Source: Diphasiastrum complanatum
Taxonomy: Eukaryota; Streptophyta; Lycopodiopsida; Lycopodiales; Lycopodiaceae
DNA length: 64,000 nt
Direction: 5' to 3'
Assembly: GCA_029204225.1 (NCBI GenBank)
Contig: CM055106.1
Coordinates: 43,046,368 to 43,110,367, forward strand
Shown: positions 12,082 to 25,184 of the stretch, one piece after another
Layout of the letters: every line of letters begins with the position of its first letter
How positions within the stretch are numbered: position 1 is the first letter of the stretch
Notes under the pieces: generated by a model
What the model saw: the letters and a program-made list of their open reading frames with translations, nothing else
Databases searched by the model: none
Told to the model about the DNA's origin: nothing
Program-made: the position numbers and the translations under genes

Positions 12082-15000
12082 CTGTATAACATATAGAGAC
12101 TCAAGAACTTGTCAAGCAAGGACTGAATATCAAGACAGCTTCTATTGATTATAAGCTGAGTACTAAACTGTGAATCACTGAGAATCTAGAGGCCTTGAAA
12201 AGCACACCTTAACACGAGTTCGCAGAGGAACTTGAGGCCAATCCTGCTCTTTGGGGCACCTAGGTTGTGTATTATTCTGATCCATGCTCTCTAGGGGATC
12301 AAGCTCTTGCTTTCCTACAGCATGAAGCTTTGACACATAATCAACTTGCCCAGGTGAATAATATGAAGTTGATGCATGTGGCATTTCGGTACTTCTTTCA
12401 TCATTATCTGGTGTCTCCAAAGTACCAAGCTGAATATGCTTGCCCATATAGCCACTGATTAAAGTGAAGCCAAATATTTTGCAGTTTTGGTCTGTCACTG
12501 ATGGCCCATGTTCATTGTCTTGATGCTGATAAGCTTTCCAGGATGTACAGGACTGCTCTGTGTGTTGTCCAGGCCCCAACTGTATGTGCTCTACTTTGGA
12601 ATGGCTAGTGGTTGAAGAAGTTTCTGGGCCACCTATACCTGAGAAATTTTCTGGAAGAGAAGCCGATGACCTCATGCCTGCAAGCCAGTCCATAGTGCCA
12701 TCGGGTGCAATACTTGAATGAGGTGTAGACTGCAAAGGTTCATTATCAGGTGACCACCATAAAGTCAGGTCGCTTCTACTCTGACTATCTAAGAAACCTT
12801 GTCGATTTCTTTTCTGACTGTCCTGCATATCTTGGGGTGTCACCGACATTTGCAAATCGGGCTCACATAACTCTTTTGCTACAGTTGTGGATGATCGATA
12901 TGACATTGCAGTGTTCACCATAGCATTATCCTCCTCATTTGATTGCTGCAGTTGAAGCTTTAACTGATGCTGTTTATTATCAAGCATCTGAGCGGGAAAT
13001 TGCATTGGCACCTGAAAATCCTGAGTCACACCAGACATCTTGATGCCGGAGGTGTTCACAATTTTAGAGTCAGACCTACCTTGTGATGCACAACTCTCAG
13101 TACCCGTCCTCTTTTCATTCTTACAGTCATTTGGTCTAACTTTCCAGTTAGCAGATTTCGTTATTCCCTCTGTATCTTCATCGGCAACCACAACTCCTGA
13201 AGACCTCACGTCATGATTACCTTGTAAGACACGTTGATATTGCACACAAGGGACCATATCCAACTGTGTGTTGCTAACACCTACTTCATAAAATAAGGAG
13301 ATCAGGACGAGACTCGCAACATTACACCACAGAAATCGCACAATGTAGTGCAAATATTACAAACCCATCTTCAAGAAAGGTATCACTGATCATTAACTAT
13401 CGATTGAATGATTACCTAGCAATGATAGATCGACAACTGGAGATGGATTACTCAAACGCAACCGCGTTGATCTTGGCTCTGGCAAATTTAGCACAGTAGG
13501 TGCAATAAAAGGTTCTATCTCCCATGGAGATACTCTTTCCTGTCTCTCACTGGCTATTTGTTCATCCCATCCAACCTGGTAAAAATACATGCAATATAAC
13601 CCTTTGTGATGTCTAATGGTAAATATCTCAAAGATCTAAGCCTGTAAGAGACTGAAGTAATATATTAGGCCGAAGATTCAAAAGAGCAACCTAAGCACTA
13701 TATTCGAGATTGATTATTGAAAAGAGAGGAAGAAGTTAAAAATAAAGTACACAAAAAACAAAATAATAATCAATGTACCTTCAAACACCGCCACTTTGAG
13801 TTGGGCCACCGAGAAGAATCGAAATCACCAACCCCTGTGATGGTGCCCATGTACCTTAGACTCAGAAAAACAAAGCCAATAATTAATACTTCAAGGGATT
13901 CAATGTGGTAACTTCAAACTATCTTGAAGTAAGGATACCATCAAAAAAATAAAAAATACGACGAGATGTAAAGTTCTCTCAGAACTATCAATAATTTTTG
14001 TTTTGTTTCAAAGTAGGAGTATTACCTCCGTTCCGATGATTCTTCAGTTTCAAATCTCATCTTGAAACGCATCCCTATAGATAGATTGTTTCTGAGAGCA
14101 CTAACATATTTGTAATATGGAATCACAAACTCTGCTGGACTTGTCCTGCAAAAAACTCAAGCCTGCAAGTCAGTCTTTTGACTTTAATTGTCGATGGAAA
14201 ACAGGAAATGCTGGAAAAATTTAGCGGCTCTGGGCTCAAGGACAACTACCGACCTTGAGCAACAGTTAAATGTAGAGATAAACAAGGCAACTTGTACGAC
14301 CAAATGCATAAAGTGGAATCTAGATTGTTCGTATTGCATTATGAAGATGAAAAAAAAATCTAGCTGTCCCTCTCATCATTTCTCTGTCAATCACGTGCAA
14401 CACCTTGTATCACCTATGAGAGTGAGAGGTTGAGAGTACATAATAAATGAAAAGCAAAGTAAGAAGGGTACTTATTTCTGCCTGTACCACCCACAAGGGT
14501 GAGGGGGTTCAAAAATATATAATATAATTGCAAATTTGAATTAGTCCCGGGCTATGAAGACAAATGATTCTAGGAAACGAGATGCAGATGAACACTGCGC
14601 TCTATCAAGGTCAAAAGGAAGAAACCAAGTATCAAGAAAGATGCTTTGTTCATCAATGAAGTTGTCTCTCTTCTCTCTATCATCAATTAATTGTGGTGTT
14701 TTGCTCATAAAGACTCCAAGACATCGTTAAACACAGGGCACTTTTCAAAAAGCTTAGGACACAAGTTAATCAAGAATCAAATAATGCTAGAACCCTAGAC
14801 CTTCAGGTCTGTACATCAACACTATAAAGAATTTTGAAGGTGTTTAGATGTATAAAGGTGATATCTGAGCAATAAAACAATACACACATATCTTTTAATT
14901 TATTTACACAATGTACATACAACCCACACTTTTAAGTCAATTGGTATACATAAAGTCATATATCAAATAACATATGTTTACACAATTCAGATATTTTTCA

Positions 15001-17117
15001 AAACCATAGTTGCCCGTTCTGGAACTGAACGCGTGTTCCAGAACCCGTTCCAGAACTTGACCAAAAGAAAATTTCAAAAAAAAACGTTATCCTTTGAGAT
15101 AAGGATCGGAATAGCGATTATCTGGCGTCAGACAAGACATGGACATCGAGATAGAGGGTGAGTTTTCAAATACAGCATTAAATTTCATGCATAACCGAGA
15201 TACGGAACGCAATGGAGAAAAAAGGGCCAGTCATCTGAATATGTGCACAGTGCAGTGACAAACTAGCACAGCAGCAACAAAAAGCCAAACTTAGAAAAAA
15301 TATATTCCAATGAGTATGACAGAGATTGAGGATGTGACAGCAACCAAGATGGTGGCAGTGGTCCACTGCGATCCAAGGGAAACTATAGAGATCGAGCTGG
15401 TACTTATGATTGACCTAGTGCTGGCTGTGGAGGTCACTCATCTTATGATCGCAACTAATTGTTGTCAAATAATTAGTAACTTCTTCAATTTTGTTTCTGC
15501 TTGAACTGTATGTTTTCCAGCGTTTCCGATATCTAGCATCCCGCAATGTTTACCTCAATGTATTATCAAGAAGAAGGAAGATTGTGGCCAGCAGGTGGCA
15601 CTTTGATACCTGACCAGAGTACATTCCGGAACGTACAGTATGTTCCGGCCCAAAAGGGTCGGAACGGGTTTCTAAGTTCAAAACATATCCTGTGCATCTG
15701 CCATCATGAATTACATGCAGTGATACATACAGGTAGGCACATAATGCACATAAGATTGTTACATCAATGTAATATAATAGAATAGCATGTACATTTGACG
15801 CACATACAGCATTTGAATTTCTGATTGATAAAAAATCTAAGATACATACATCTTTAAAATCGATTTAGAAAAGAATAGATGTTGCATGAGTGCACACTCT
15901 CGTGGACACAAAGCACATCCATGCATCTGCATTTTACACGTATGTGTTACAAAAGTGAAGCATATTTTCAATAAAGCGAGTTTTATTTGAAAGTTAAACA
16001 AAATGAATGTACTATAAAGTGAGAATTCTTTTGATTAGCTAGTCTTTTGGCACAACAAAGAAATTTCAGGAAAGAATAACAAATATTAACTCCTGGGCCT
16101 TACGACCAAAGATACAACAATATTTTTCAGTGAATATTCAAGATGGCTCAAGGAATTGAAATGAAATATGTCATCAAACTGTTGGACCTTCAAGATTCCC
16201 AAAAAAACAAAACTGAATCATGTATCCACAAATCTATTGATCCAACTTTCATGTAAAAGGAGTTTTACATCAAAACTCATTGCCAAGTCAACTTTATGAT
16301 CAAAGGATGGACTTTTACATTCAATAAACAGAATTTTGCTATTCCTCTTTTGAGTGGATCTACAAGCCGTAAAATCCACTTTCAGTCTTTTTCCTATTGT
16401 TAGAAGTGACGTAAAATCAAACTTTGGTCAAAATGGAATAATTCATTTTCTGTTCTGCAAAAATCTGTTTCAAATTCCTTATAATCCTTACATTCCATAC
16501 TTAAAGATAAGTTCATTAGATTTTCAAGCTTGTGAATCAGAGTTTTGTATCAAAAGAAAGGTCAAAGTTTGGTCAAATAGAGGAATGATATATTTTCTGT
16601 AAACAAATTATACTTGATCTTTACATTATTTTTTTCGACCAACAAGTGAATCGGAGTTTTGTATCAAAAGAAAGGTCAAAGTTTGGGCAAAATATAGGAA
16701 TGATATATTTTTTGTAGACATATTATACTTTGATCTTTACATTTTTTTGTTGACCAATACATTTGTTGGTTTCAATATGGTCTGTTGTTAACTTGTTCAT
16801 TATGGTTTGATGTGGTTTCTCTCTCTCTCACACACACACAGATCTATATATATATAAAGATATTTGAGAGAGAGAGTGCCCGTCGTTGACCATCGGCTTT
16901 CCTCCTAAACCATCAATCGCCATCGAAATCATCGGCCGTCACCCAGATCGTCGACTGCCCATCAACGACAGGCATACCCACTAGATCATCGGCCGCCACC
17001 TGGATCGAAAAATCATCGCCCGTCAACGACATACTACATTTCCAAATCATCGGTCGTCACCTAGATCGGCCACCATTTCCCGTCAACGACGGCGTCAACG
17101 ACGGGCACTCACAACTA

Positions 17118-17158
<41 letters not shown>

Positions 17159-20100
17159 GGTCCGGGCCGTTTTGCCCAAGGCCATGTCCGCATCTATTTT
17201 TTTTTTTTTAATTTTTTTTGAAAAAAATAAAAGAAAATAGACGCGTCCGAGGGTCCAGACGCCCTCGGACGCACGCGTCCGCGGGTCCGGATGCAAATTC
17301 TTTTTTAGAAAAAAAATTTTAAAAAATTATTAAAAAAAAAATCGGACTTATAAAAAAAAATTTAAAAAAATTGCATCCGGACCCCCGGACACGTTCGTCC
17401 GTACCCCGGACACGTGCGTGCGGGGGGGTCCAACCCCTGGACGCATCTATTTTTTTTTTTCAAAACAAAAAAATTCAAAAAATAAATAAGAAAAACCCGG
17501 GCAAAACGGCCCGGACCCTCATGTCTGATATATATATATATAATTTATAGGTCCCGCGGTACTGGGTACCACGTATCCCGGTACCGCGGGACCATACTGG
17601 TATCGCGGCACCATATTGGTACCGCGGTACCACAATATAAAATATTATTTAATATTTAATTTTTTTTTTTTAAAAAATCTTACCTAAACCTACCCGCCCC
17701 CCTCGCATTTCATCAGAAATTTTTTTGCGCCCTCCTCCGCCCTGCCATCGCTACTGTTTCCGCCTGCCTGCCTTCGATTCCTTGCGTCGCCCTTCGCCCA
17801 CGCAACGCCCTGCCTTGCATCTGAATTGCTTCGCCCTGCCTTCGCCCATTTTCAGCATCTCTCCAACAGTGAACCCTGCTGTTTTTTTTCCAGCAATCCA
17901 TCCTTCCAGCTTTAGCTTCATCTGCATTTTTACCCTAGTTTTCTCCATCGCAATGGTGCAATCCGACCTTTTCGGTCTGTGGGACGAGGTAGACATTGTC
18001 AGGCGGGTTGCCGACAAGAGCAACAAGACCGGTCAGAAGATCGTGCGTTGCCGATACTGCCTCGTCGAATTTGTTGCGTCCCTCACTCGCCTTAAAGGCC
18101 ACCTGCTCGGTGCACGCGCCAAAAATGGTGGCACCTTAAATGCTGCCCCTTGTGGCAGCATGTCCGTCCCCAACAGGCAGCGACTACTGGACACCTACGG
18201 GCCATGTCTTGTGGCGAGGAAGAACACCATTTCGGAGGGCGTTCTCCGGTTTTGCACTGCTCCTTATGTGGCTGACCCAGAGTTGCTGCCTGCTTGGCTG
18301 GCACGCACGAGGAGAGGGAGTGCATCCTCGTCCCGTCCCATTGCCCCTCATCCCCCTCAGACAGTTCCGCCACACGCACCCCCATCTGCACCCATTCCGG
18401 TGGATTCCGTCCCATCACATCCGCCAGTTGCCACTGCGGTTCCACCACCACGTCCTGTTGCTCGCACGCCCCCAGTTTACGATTTTCTCATGGATTCTCC
18501 GCCACCCGAACAGGCCCAGGATGCTACTGACGAGGCCTTCGAGGATGTGGATGAGATCCCTTCTTCTTTCCCTTCCCATCCGGATGATCTCCCTAGCCAG
18601 CAGTTTTCGTATCACATGCCAGATCTTGCCCCTCCACCAGTGCACCCCACTTATGCTGCTGCACCCATCTCTGCCAGTGCATCCCACTCTCCCCATTCCA
18701 CGTCTACAGCCAATGCATCTTATTTTCAACTAATTTCGATTGAAGTGAATGATAGCTTCACATAAATGCACCTACATAATGAGCACAGCAATTACCCCTA
18801 CACCCCAAACGGCATTTCACAAACACATGTATTACATTTGCATTTAAAAAAATACAGAGATTGCATTTCACATGACCAGGCTCACGTTGTACAAAAAACA
18901 ACTATATATTCATTCTATCGTTGTATCAAGGTAACATTACATATCTCGTCCTATTTTTAAGCAGCTATCTAGTTATTTGTTGCACCCTAAACTGCCGAAA
19001 ATTACATAGTAGCAGTCCGCCACATACGGCTGGACCTTATCAAATTTAAAAATGCCTACTAATCCTCCACCGACTCCTCGCCCTCGTCAGGTGCATTGTT
19101 CTATCGCTCTCGCTCTGCCTCTGGTTAGCCCGACGTCTGGCAGCCCTTTCCCTGATCATGATGAGTTGCCGCCGTGTGAAGTTCATTCCGATCTGCTCAT
19201 CCAAATCCAACTCGACAGCGGGGGCAGGGGCCACAACGGGGGCGGGGATCTGCAGCTCTGGGTGTCTCTCCCGAGTCTGTCGCAGCATCTCTGCAATGTC
19301 TGCCTCTTGCTTCCGATGTCTTTCGTTGTGCCTTCGGATATCTTCCTCGAGCTTCCTCCTGGCTTCTCCCTCGGGCTTCGGTGGTATGCGCTCTGCCATC
19401 TCGATCGACCTTCTCCTCACAACACCTTGCTCCTCAAACACCCTCTCACAGCACCCTGGCTCTCAAACACCCTCTCACAACGTGTCACCGACTCTCGCTT
19501 GCTCTCAAATATGGACGCGTCCGACCCCGCGTCCAAGAGTCGGACGCGTCCGGGTTCGGACACGGGACGCGGATGCGGAATGCCCGCGTCCGGCCCGGAC
19601 CCTCATGTCTGATATGTATATATATAATAGTTGCATAGAAACGCGTTTCTGGAGCAAAACATTTCTAGAAACTCGTTTTTTGATTTAGAATCTTTGAAAA
19701 AAAAAACAGATATTAAAAAATCAATAGGGATTGATAGAATCCAATAGGAATTGATGCACCTAAACTGGACCACGCTGTACTTGAAAAACCTACACTGCCC
19801 TTAATTAATGCTTTAATTTAATACATATTGTCCACAAAAAAAAAAATTTAAAATCTTTGAGAAACGTTGTCCATAGGTCCCGCGGTACTGGGTATCGCGG
19901 AGCCCAGTACCGCGGGACCGTACTGGTACCGCGGTACCATGTTGGTACCGCGGTACCACAATATAATATATTATTTAAATATTTAATATTTTTTAAAAAA
20001 ATTTTTACCTAAACCTACCCGCCCCCCTCGCATTTCATCTCAAATTTTTTTGCACCCTCCTCCGCCCTGCCATCGCTGTTGTTTTTGCCTACCTGCCTTC

Positions 20101-22462
20101 TGATTCCTTGCGTCGCCCTTCGCCCACGTAACGCCTTGCCTTGCATCTGACTTGCTTCGCCCTGCCTTCGCCCATTTTCAGCGTCTCTCCAATAGTGAAC
20201 CCTGCTGTTTTTTTTCCAGCAATCCATCCCTCATTTCATCTGCAATGGTGCAATCCGACCTTTCCGGTCTGTGAGACGAGGTAGACATTGTCAGGCGGGT
20301 TGCCGACAAGGCCAACAAGACCAGTCAGAAGATCGTGCGCTACCGATACTGTCTCGTCGAGTTTGCTGCATCCCTCACTCGCCTTAAAGGCCATCTGCTC
20401 GGTGCACGCACCAAAAATGGTGCCACCTTGAATGCTGCCCCTTGTGGCAGCATGACCGTCCCCGACAGGCAGCGACTACTGGACACCTACGGGCCGCGGC
20501 TCGTGGCAGAGGAGAACACCATTTCGAAGGGCATTCTCCGATTTTGCACCGCTCCTTATGTGGCTGACCCAGAGTTGCTACTTGCTTGGCTGGCACGCAC
20601 GAGGAGAGGGAGTGCATCCTCCTCCAGTCCCTTTCCCCCTCATCCCCCTCAGACAGTTCTGCCTCACGCAGGTGCTGCTGGTTTGGCTTGCTTGGGGGCT
20701 GATGCAGAGGCAGATTGGGATGATGCTAGTGACGAGTCCTCCTCTTCTGATACACAGCCCATGCCAGCTCCAAACAGGCACAGATATCGGCTGCGAGAGT
20801 CAGCTCGGGGCCCTGAGTTGTCTCCAGAGCATTCGTCTGAGTCAGAGCCAGAGCATTGATTGTGGCTCTGTTGTTTTATTTTTAGCAATTTCACATCATG
20901 TTCCATGTTTGGCGACCAGATGGTCGAACACTGTATTCAGACCATTTTCCATATTATATTCAGTGTTGGACGTATTCTATTCACTGCACAATTTGTATTT
21001 GTCAACTTGTAATTGTGATGTTGTACTTGCAGTTTTACTTCAAATGGTGTGTGCGTGTTTTCAATTAGTTTTCACTACAGAGATTTAGAGCATATGCAGA
21101 AGACAGAAATACAACCCCCCTGATAGCATTTCATAAACACATACATCAGATTGCAATACACAAGGCACGCATTGCACAAAAAACACACCGTACATTAATT
21201 CATCAGATGTATCAAAATAACAATACGTATTCCCTCCACATACGGCTGGGGCTGTTTTTTACACTATGCTAGACACTAAATGTTGCGTCATCTACTGATG
21301 AACATTACATAACAACAGTCAGCCACATACGACTAGACCCCATCTGTGCTAAACATTCCTATGGATCCTCCACTGACTTCTCGCCCTCGTCAGGAGCATT
21401 GTTATGTCGCTCTCGCTCTGCCTCCCGGTTACCCCGAGTTGCCTCCTGGCCAGCCCGACGGCGGGCAGCCCTTTCCCTGACCATGATGAGCTGCCGTCGT
21501 GTGAAGTTCGTTCCGATCTGCTCATCCAAATCCAGCTCGACAGCGGGAGCAGGGGCCACAGCGGGGGCGGGGATCTGTAGCTCTGGGTGTCTCTCCCGAG
21601 TTTGTCGCAGCATCTCTGCAATGTCTGCCTCTTGCTTTTGATGCCTTTCGTTGTGCCTTCGAACATCTTCCTCGAGCTTCCTCCTGGCTTTGCCCTCAGG
21701 CCTTGGTGGTATGCGCTCTGCCATCTCACGACACCCTGTTTCTCGAACTGGCTCTCACTGGCTCTCACAATGCCTCTCACAATAACTCTCACAATGCCTC
21801 TCACAGCCTCTCTCTCACAGCCTCTTACTGGCTCTCACAGCCTAGCGAGTGCCTATTTAACCCCACAGCCTGTTCCTGTTCCCCCATGTGCAGTTGTTGA
21901 TGATCCCTCCATGTGCCCTTGTGCCTGTCCCCATTAATTGTGATGTGCTAATGTACCTGCTCCATGTACCTATACCACATGCTGCACTCCGATTGGGTCC
22001 GTGGTCTGCTCCCCCACAGTGCCCATGTGACGGTGTACCTGTCCGGATTTGTCCCATGTGCCTTTGTACCTGCCCCCATGTGATGCTCCCCCCCTGTGTT
22101 GGTCTCCCATTGGACCCATGGTCTGCTCACCCACAGTGCCCATGTGCTTCTGTACTTGCCCCCATGTGATGCTACCCCCCTGTGTTGGTCTCCCATTGGC
22201 CCCTCGGTCTGCTCACCCGCAGTGCCCATGTGCCACTACACCAGTCCCCTGCATCGTGTACTGTACCCTCTTTTTTTACACCCAGAACCCCTTTTTTTTA
22301 CTTTTTTTTGTCCTTTTTTGGTAGTTAATATGCAAAAAAAATTATTAAAAAAATTTTAAAAAATAAAGATTAAAAATGGTACCGCCCTGGTACCGCGGGT
22401 CTGAGGGCGGTACCGTACCGGCAGTATCACTAATATGGTACCAGCGGTACCACGGGGTACTA

Positions 22463-22535
<73 letters not shown>

Positions 22536-25121
22536 CAATATGGGGTGTCCCATGGAAATTGGTTCACTTAACAACCCAAAACTGGACCGCATTGTTCCTG
22601 AAACTCCTAGGTTTACCCCTCTTGCGTATTCTTATATATAGGTGAGAATCAACTCATTTTTGAAGAAGTTCGTACATATTGTATGGTCAATGCACTATCA
22701 ACAGCATGCATGATACGTCAATGGATCAGTAGATTATCAAGACATTTTTAATAACATACAGAAGATCCAAAACTGCACAAAAAAAACTCAAGAGAGTAAC
22801 ATATGGAGGTATAACTTTTTATCACGTTACCTGGGATTGTAGAAAATGCTAAACATTGTCTTTGTTGAAACGGCATGTGCTGCAGCAGCAAGGACACCCA
22901 GATGCATTGAATGACTTGAAAGTAGAGAAGATGATGTCACACTACTTTGCTGACGAATAGAGCGCCTTACTCCCAGTCTCAACTCTCCATTTTCTCCCCT
23001 AAGCCCATCAAACCAGAAAATATAGTCACTTGAGCAATTCAAACAGTGTTCATAGGCCAGTCTACTACAGCAATGACCAAGGTAAGCTTTTCAAACAAAT
23101 ATTGAATGGAATTTTGTGACTAGTTGACAATGTGTTCAGCACATCTGGTTGTGTATTCTGATGCAAGCATAAGATGTTCCTTTTGACAAATCTGAAAGCC
23201 ATAAAGTTGTCAGCCCAGCAACTGGTGGCTGAAAAATAGGTATTAACCAACAGTATTCGGCAGATGCCTTAGCTAATGATAGAAGCCCACTCTAACAATA
23301 CAGTTGAAGCACAAAGTCTTTTCCAATCACAGATGTCTTTGATTTGAAGGCGAATAAAACAGGCCAACCTATTAAAAAAACTTACTGCTTGCTTATTAAG
23401 TGCTTTGCTTTCAGATTGGTGAAAGTTTAAGCCAAAACTAGGAATAAACCTTACCTCAAAAAGATAACTGCATCGCCAGCTACCAATCTCTTTTGGCTCA
23501 CAAATACACTCCATCCAGTTGTGAGCAAATGCCTTTTGGGGTGGCCTATGGATTCAGAGCAAAGTACATTAGCTAGCACCACCTATGTAGTTACTGAACT
23601 TCTTTTTCAGGGTCAACTGAATCCATCAAACCTTACCAAAAACTTATATAGAAGTTTCCAGTACAAAAATACACTATTCTGTACTGATTCTAGGCAGCGT
23701 TGTTTGGTATTTGATGCTACACTGGTATTGATTGATATGCTAAAATAAGTGCTCCACTGCAATTCAAAGTGAGAATTCAAAACAAATCATACTATACCAC
23801 GATATATGTGACGGAACTTCCATTCTACACCATGCAAGTCCTTAGCAATAAGATCTTGAGTTGGGGGAGATTGTTGAAAATCCTGCCACAAACCCCACAA
23901 CCTTCAGTAAATTATTATATTTCTGCAATAAGATAAGCAAAAACCAATGCAGCCATACATCAACCAAATATGTGAAATCAACGGCATAGAACTAGCTTGC
24001 ACCACAGTTAACTTTGAAGTTCAAGCTGATGGTTGAGTAAGAGGCTCATAGTGTGCATCCAGAAAGAGATAAGACACTTGCCAGAGGGGGAAGACATTCC
24101 TCGGCAGCTCTTCTTGGAACAGAGAAGCCTCCATGTGTGCTTGTATCAGAGGCAGTAAGGGGTTTGATAAACATGTGTAAATTATGCTTGGGACATGAAG
24201 GAATCTCTTCATCAGCATCTCCCAAAAGATCAATTTGCTGGTAGACAGAGCAGAGAGTCAGCAACTTGCTTAAAATGGCCAAAATGAAAAGATTCTCAAG
24301 TCAAAAAGATCAAGTGCTGCTACTTGATAGTTCTCCCAGACGGAAAGTGTTTTTTGCTAAAACCAAGGATTGGAAATATCTTATATGAATCAGAACAACC
24401 TCAGTTTCAGGCACCAACGTCATTTGTGCGTAGACCTCATCAGTTTCTCGTTCAGCCTGCCAGTGAAGGGAGCAATTAACATCACGAGTGAAACAGAGCC
24501 CATCCGAATAAACTGAACTGAAAAGATTCTGTAATAGAATCGCCCTTCAGTGCTTTCACTTACACTCAACGTCATGTTAAGAACACGACAAAGGATTTGA
24601 GAAGGGAGATTGTAATGAGGCATTTGCATGTCTACTCCTTGATTTGTACATGCTGCAACCTGCATGGGACAACAAATAGCAGTACATGCCACAAATTTTA
24701 CATACAGAGTGCAACATTATTTGCAGATATCCAAAAAGAAATAACCTCACAAAATCTACACCATTGCCAGCCATTCCATTATCAACAAAAACTGAGAATC
24801 ATTTAACATAAGGTGATGATGATCTGATTCTCTTTTGATAGTGATTAATAACTATGAGTGTGTATCGATGCACATGTGATATATCATAAGCAAATTCAAC
24901 AGAAAGTGCATTGTACATGAGCAGAAAAGATGGGAACAATACTTGATTAGCATTTGATGAGACTTAAATCGGAAGGGCCCAATGAAGAGATGGCCGGAGG
25001 TGTCCTCAATCACTTGTACATAGTCATAGTCAGCCACGATATTTATAAGGTTTTAGTTAAAACAAGACCTTTACTATCGGATAAACTGAAGTGCATGTGT
25101 CCATCAATGGAATTTCGCTGA

Positions 25122-25184
<63 letters not shown>

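Larger units (their letters stand above)
17546..19607. mobile_element. Two-gene DNA transposon, copy 1 (rearranged, internally deleted)
   Basis: The left end reads ATAGGTCCCGCGGTACTGGG and is followed by GGTACCGCGGTACC-type palindromes to 17632, closely matching the left end of copy 2 at 19872. Inside are a plus-strand BED zinc-finger gene (17953) and a convergent minus-strand charged helical protein gene (19399). The right end homologous to copy 2 is missing: sequence related to the MITE at 17153 (GACGCGTCC words, then CGGCCCGGACCCTCATG) takes over at about 19505. The segment lies between two exact 25-bp copies of sequence (17507-17531 and 19591-19615), pointing to recombination or duplication. 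No DDE/RNase H transposase core is present. Confidence 0.6.
19872..22464. mobile_element. Two-gene DNA transposon, copy 2 (both ends present)
   Basis: Left end CATAGGTCCCGCGGTACTGG and right end, inverted, CATAGTACCCCGTGGTACCG form imperfect terminal repeats. GGTACCGCGG palindromic words crowd both subterminal regions (19876-19962 and 22378-22460), as expected of transposase-binding sites. Inside lie a zinc-finger pseudogene (+), a convergent small gene (-) with its own TATA box, and a minisatellite. No 8-bp target duplication is visible: the left flank is ACGTTGTC and the right flank is a (TA)n tract. The superfamily call (hAT) is inferred from the BED finger, the CATAG ends shared with the TSD-bearing element at 15005, and subterminal repeat style. 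Confidence 0.6.
14146..22830 (-). other. 8.7-kb ARF intron filled with transposons
   Basis: The donor AGGTAACGTG at 22830 and acceptor TTGTCCTGCAG-type sequence ending at 14146 join NPR to TSPAEF in the ancillary domain. Besides the elements listed, 14150-15000 and 15690-16500 hold no recognisable features, and 22540-22820 is plain intron next to exon 8. Confidence 0.85.

Noticed and set aside
12267-12458. Plus-strand frame within ARF exon 12
   Set aside because: It is a shadow of the well-supported minus-strand ARF exon.
17725-17952. N-terminal extension of the zinc-finger frame by 76 codons
   Set aside because: The corresponding leader in copy 2 is not open in frame, and the internal ATG is shared, so the shorter start was used.
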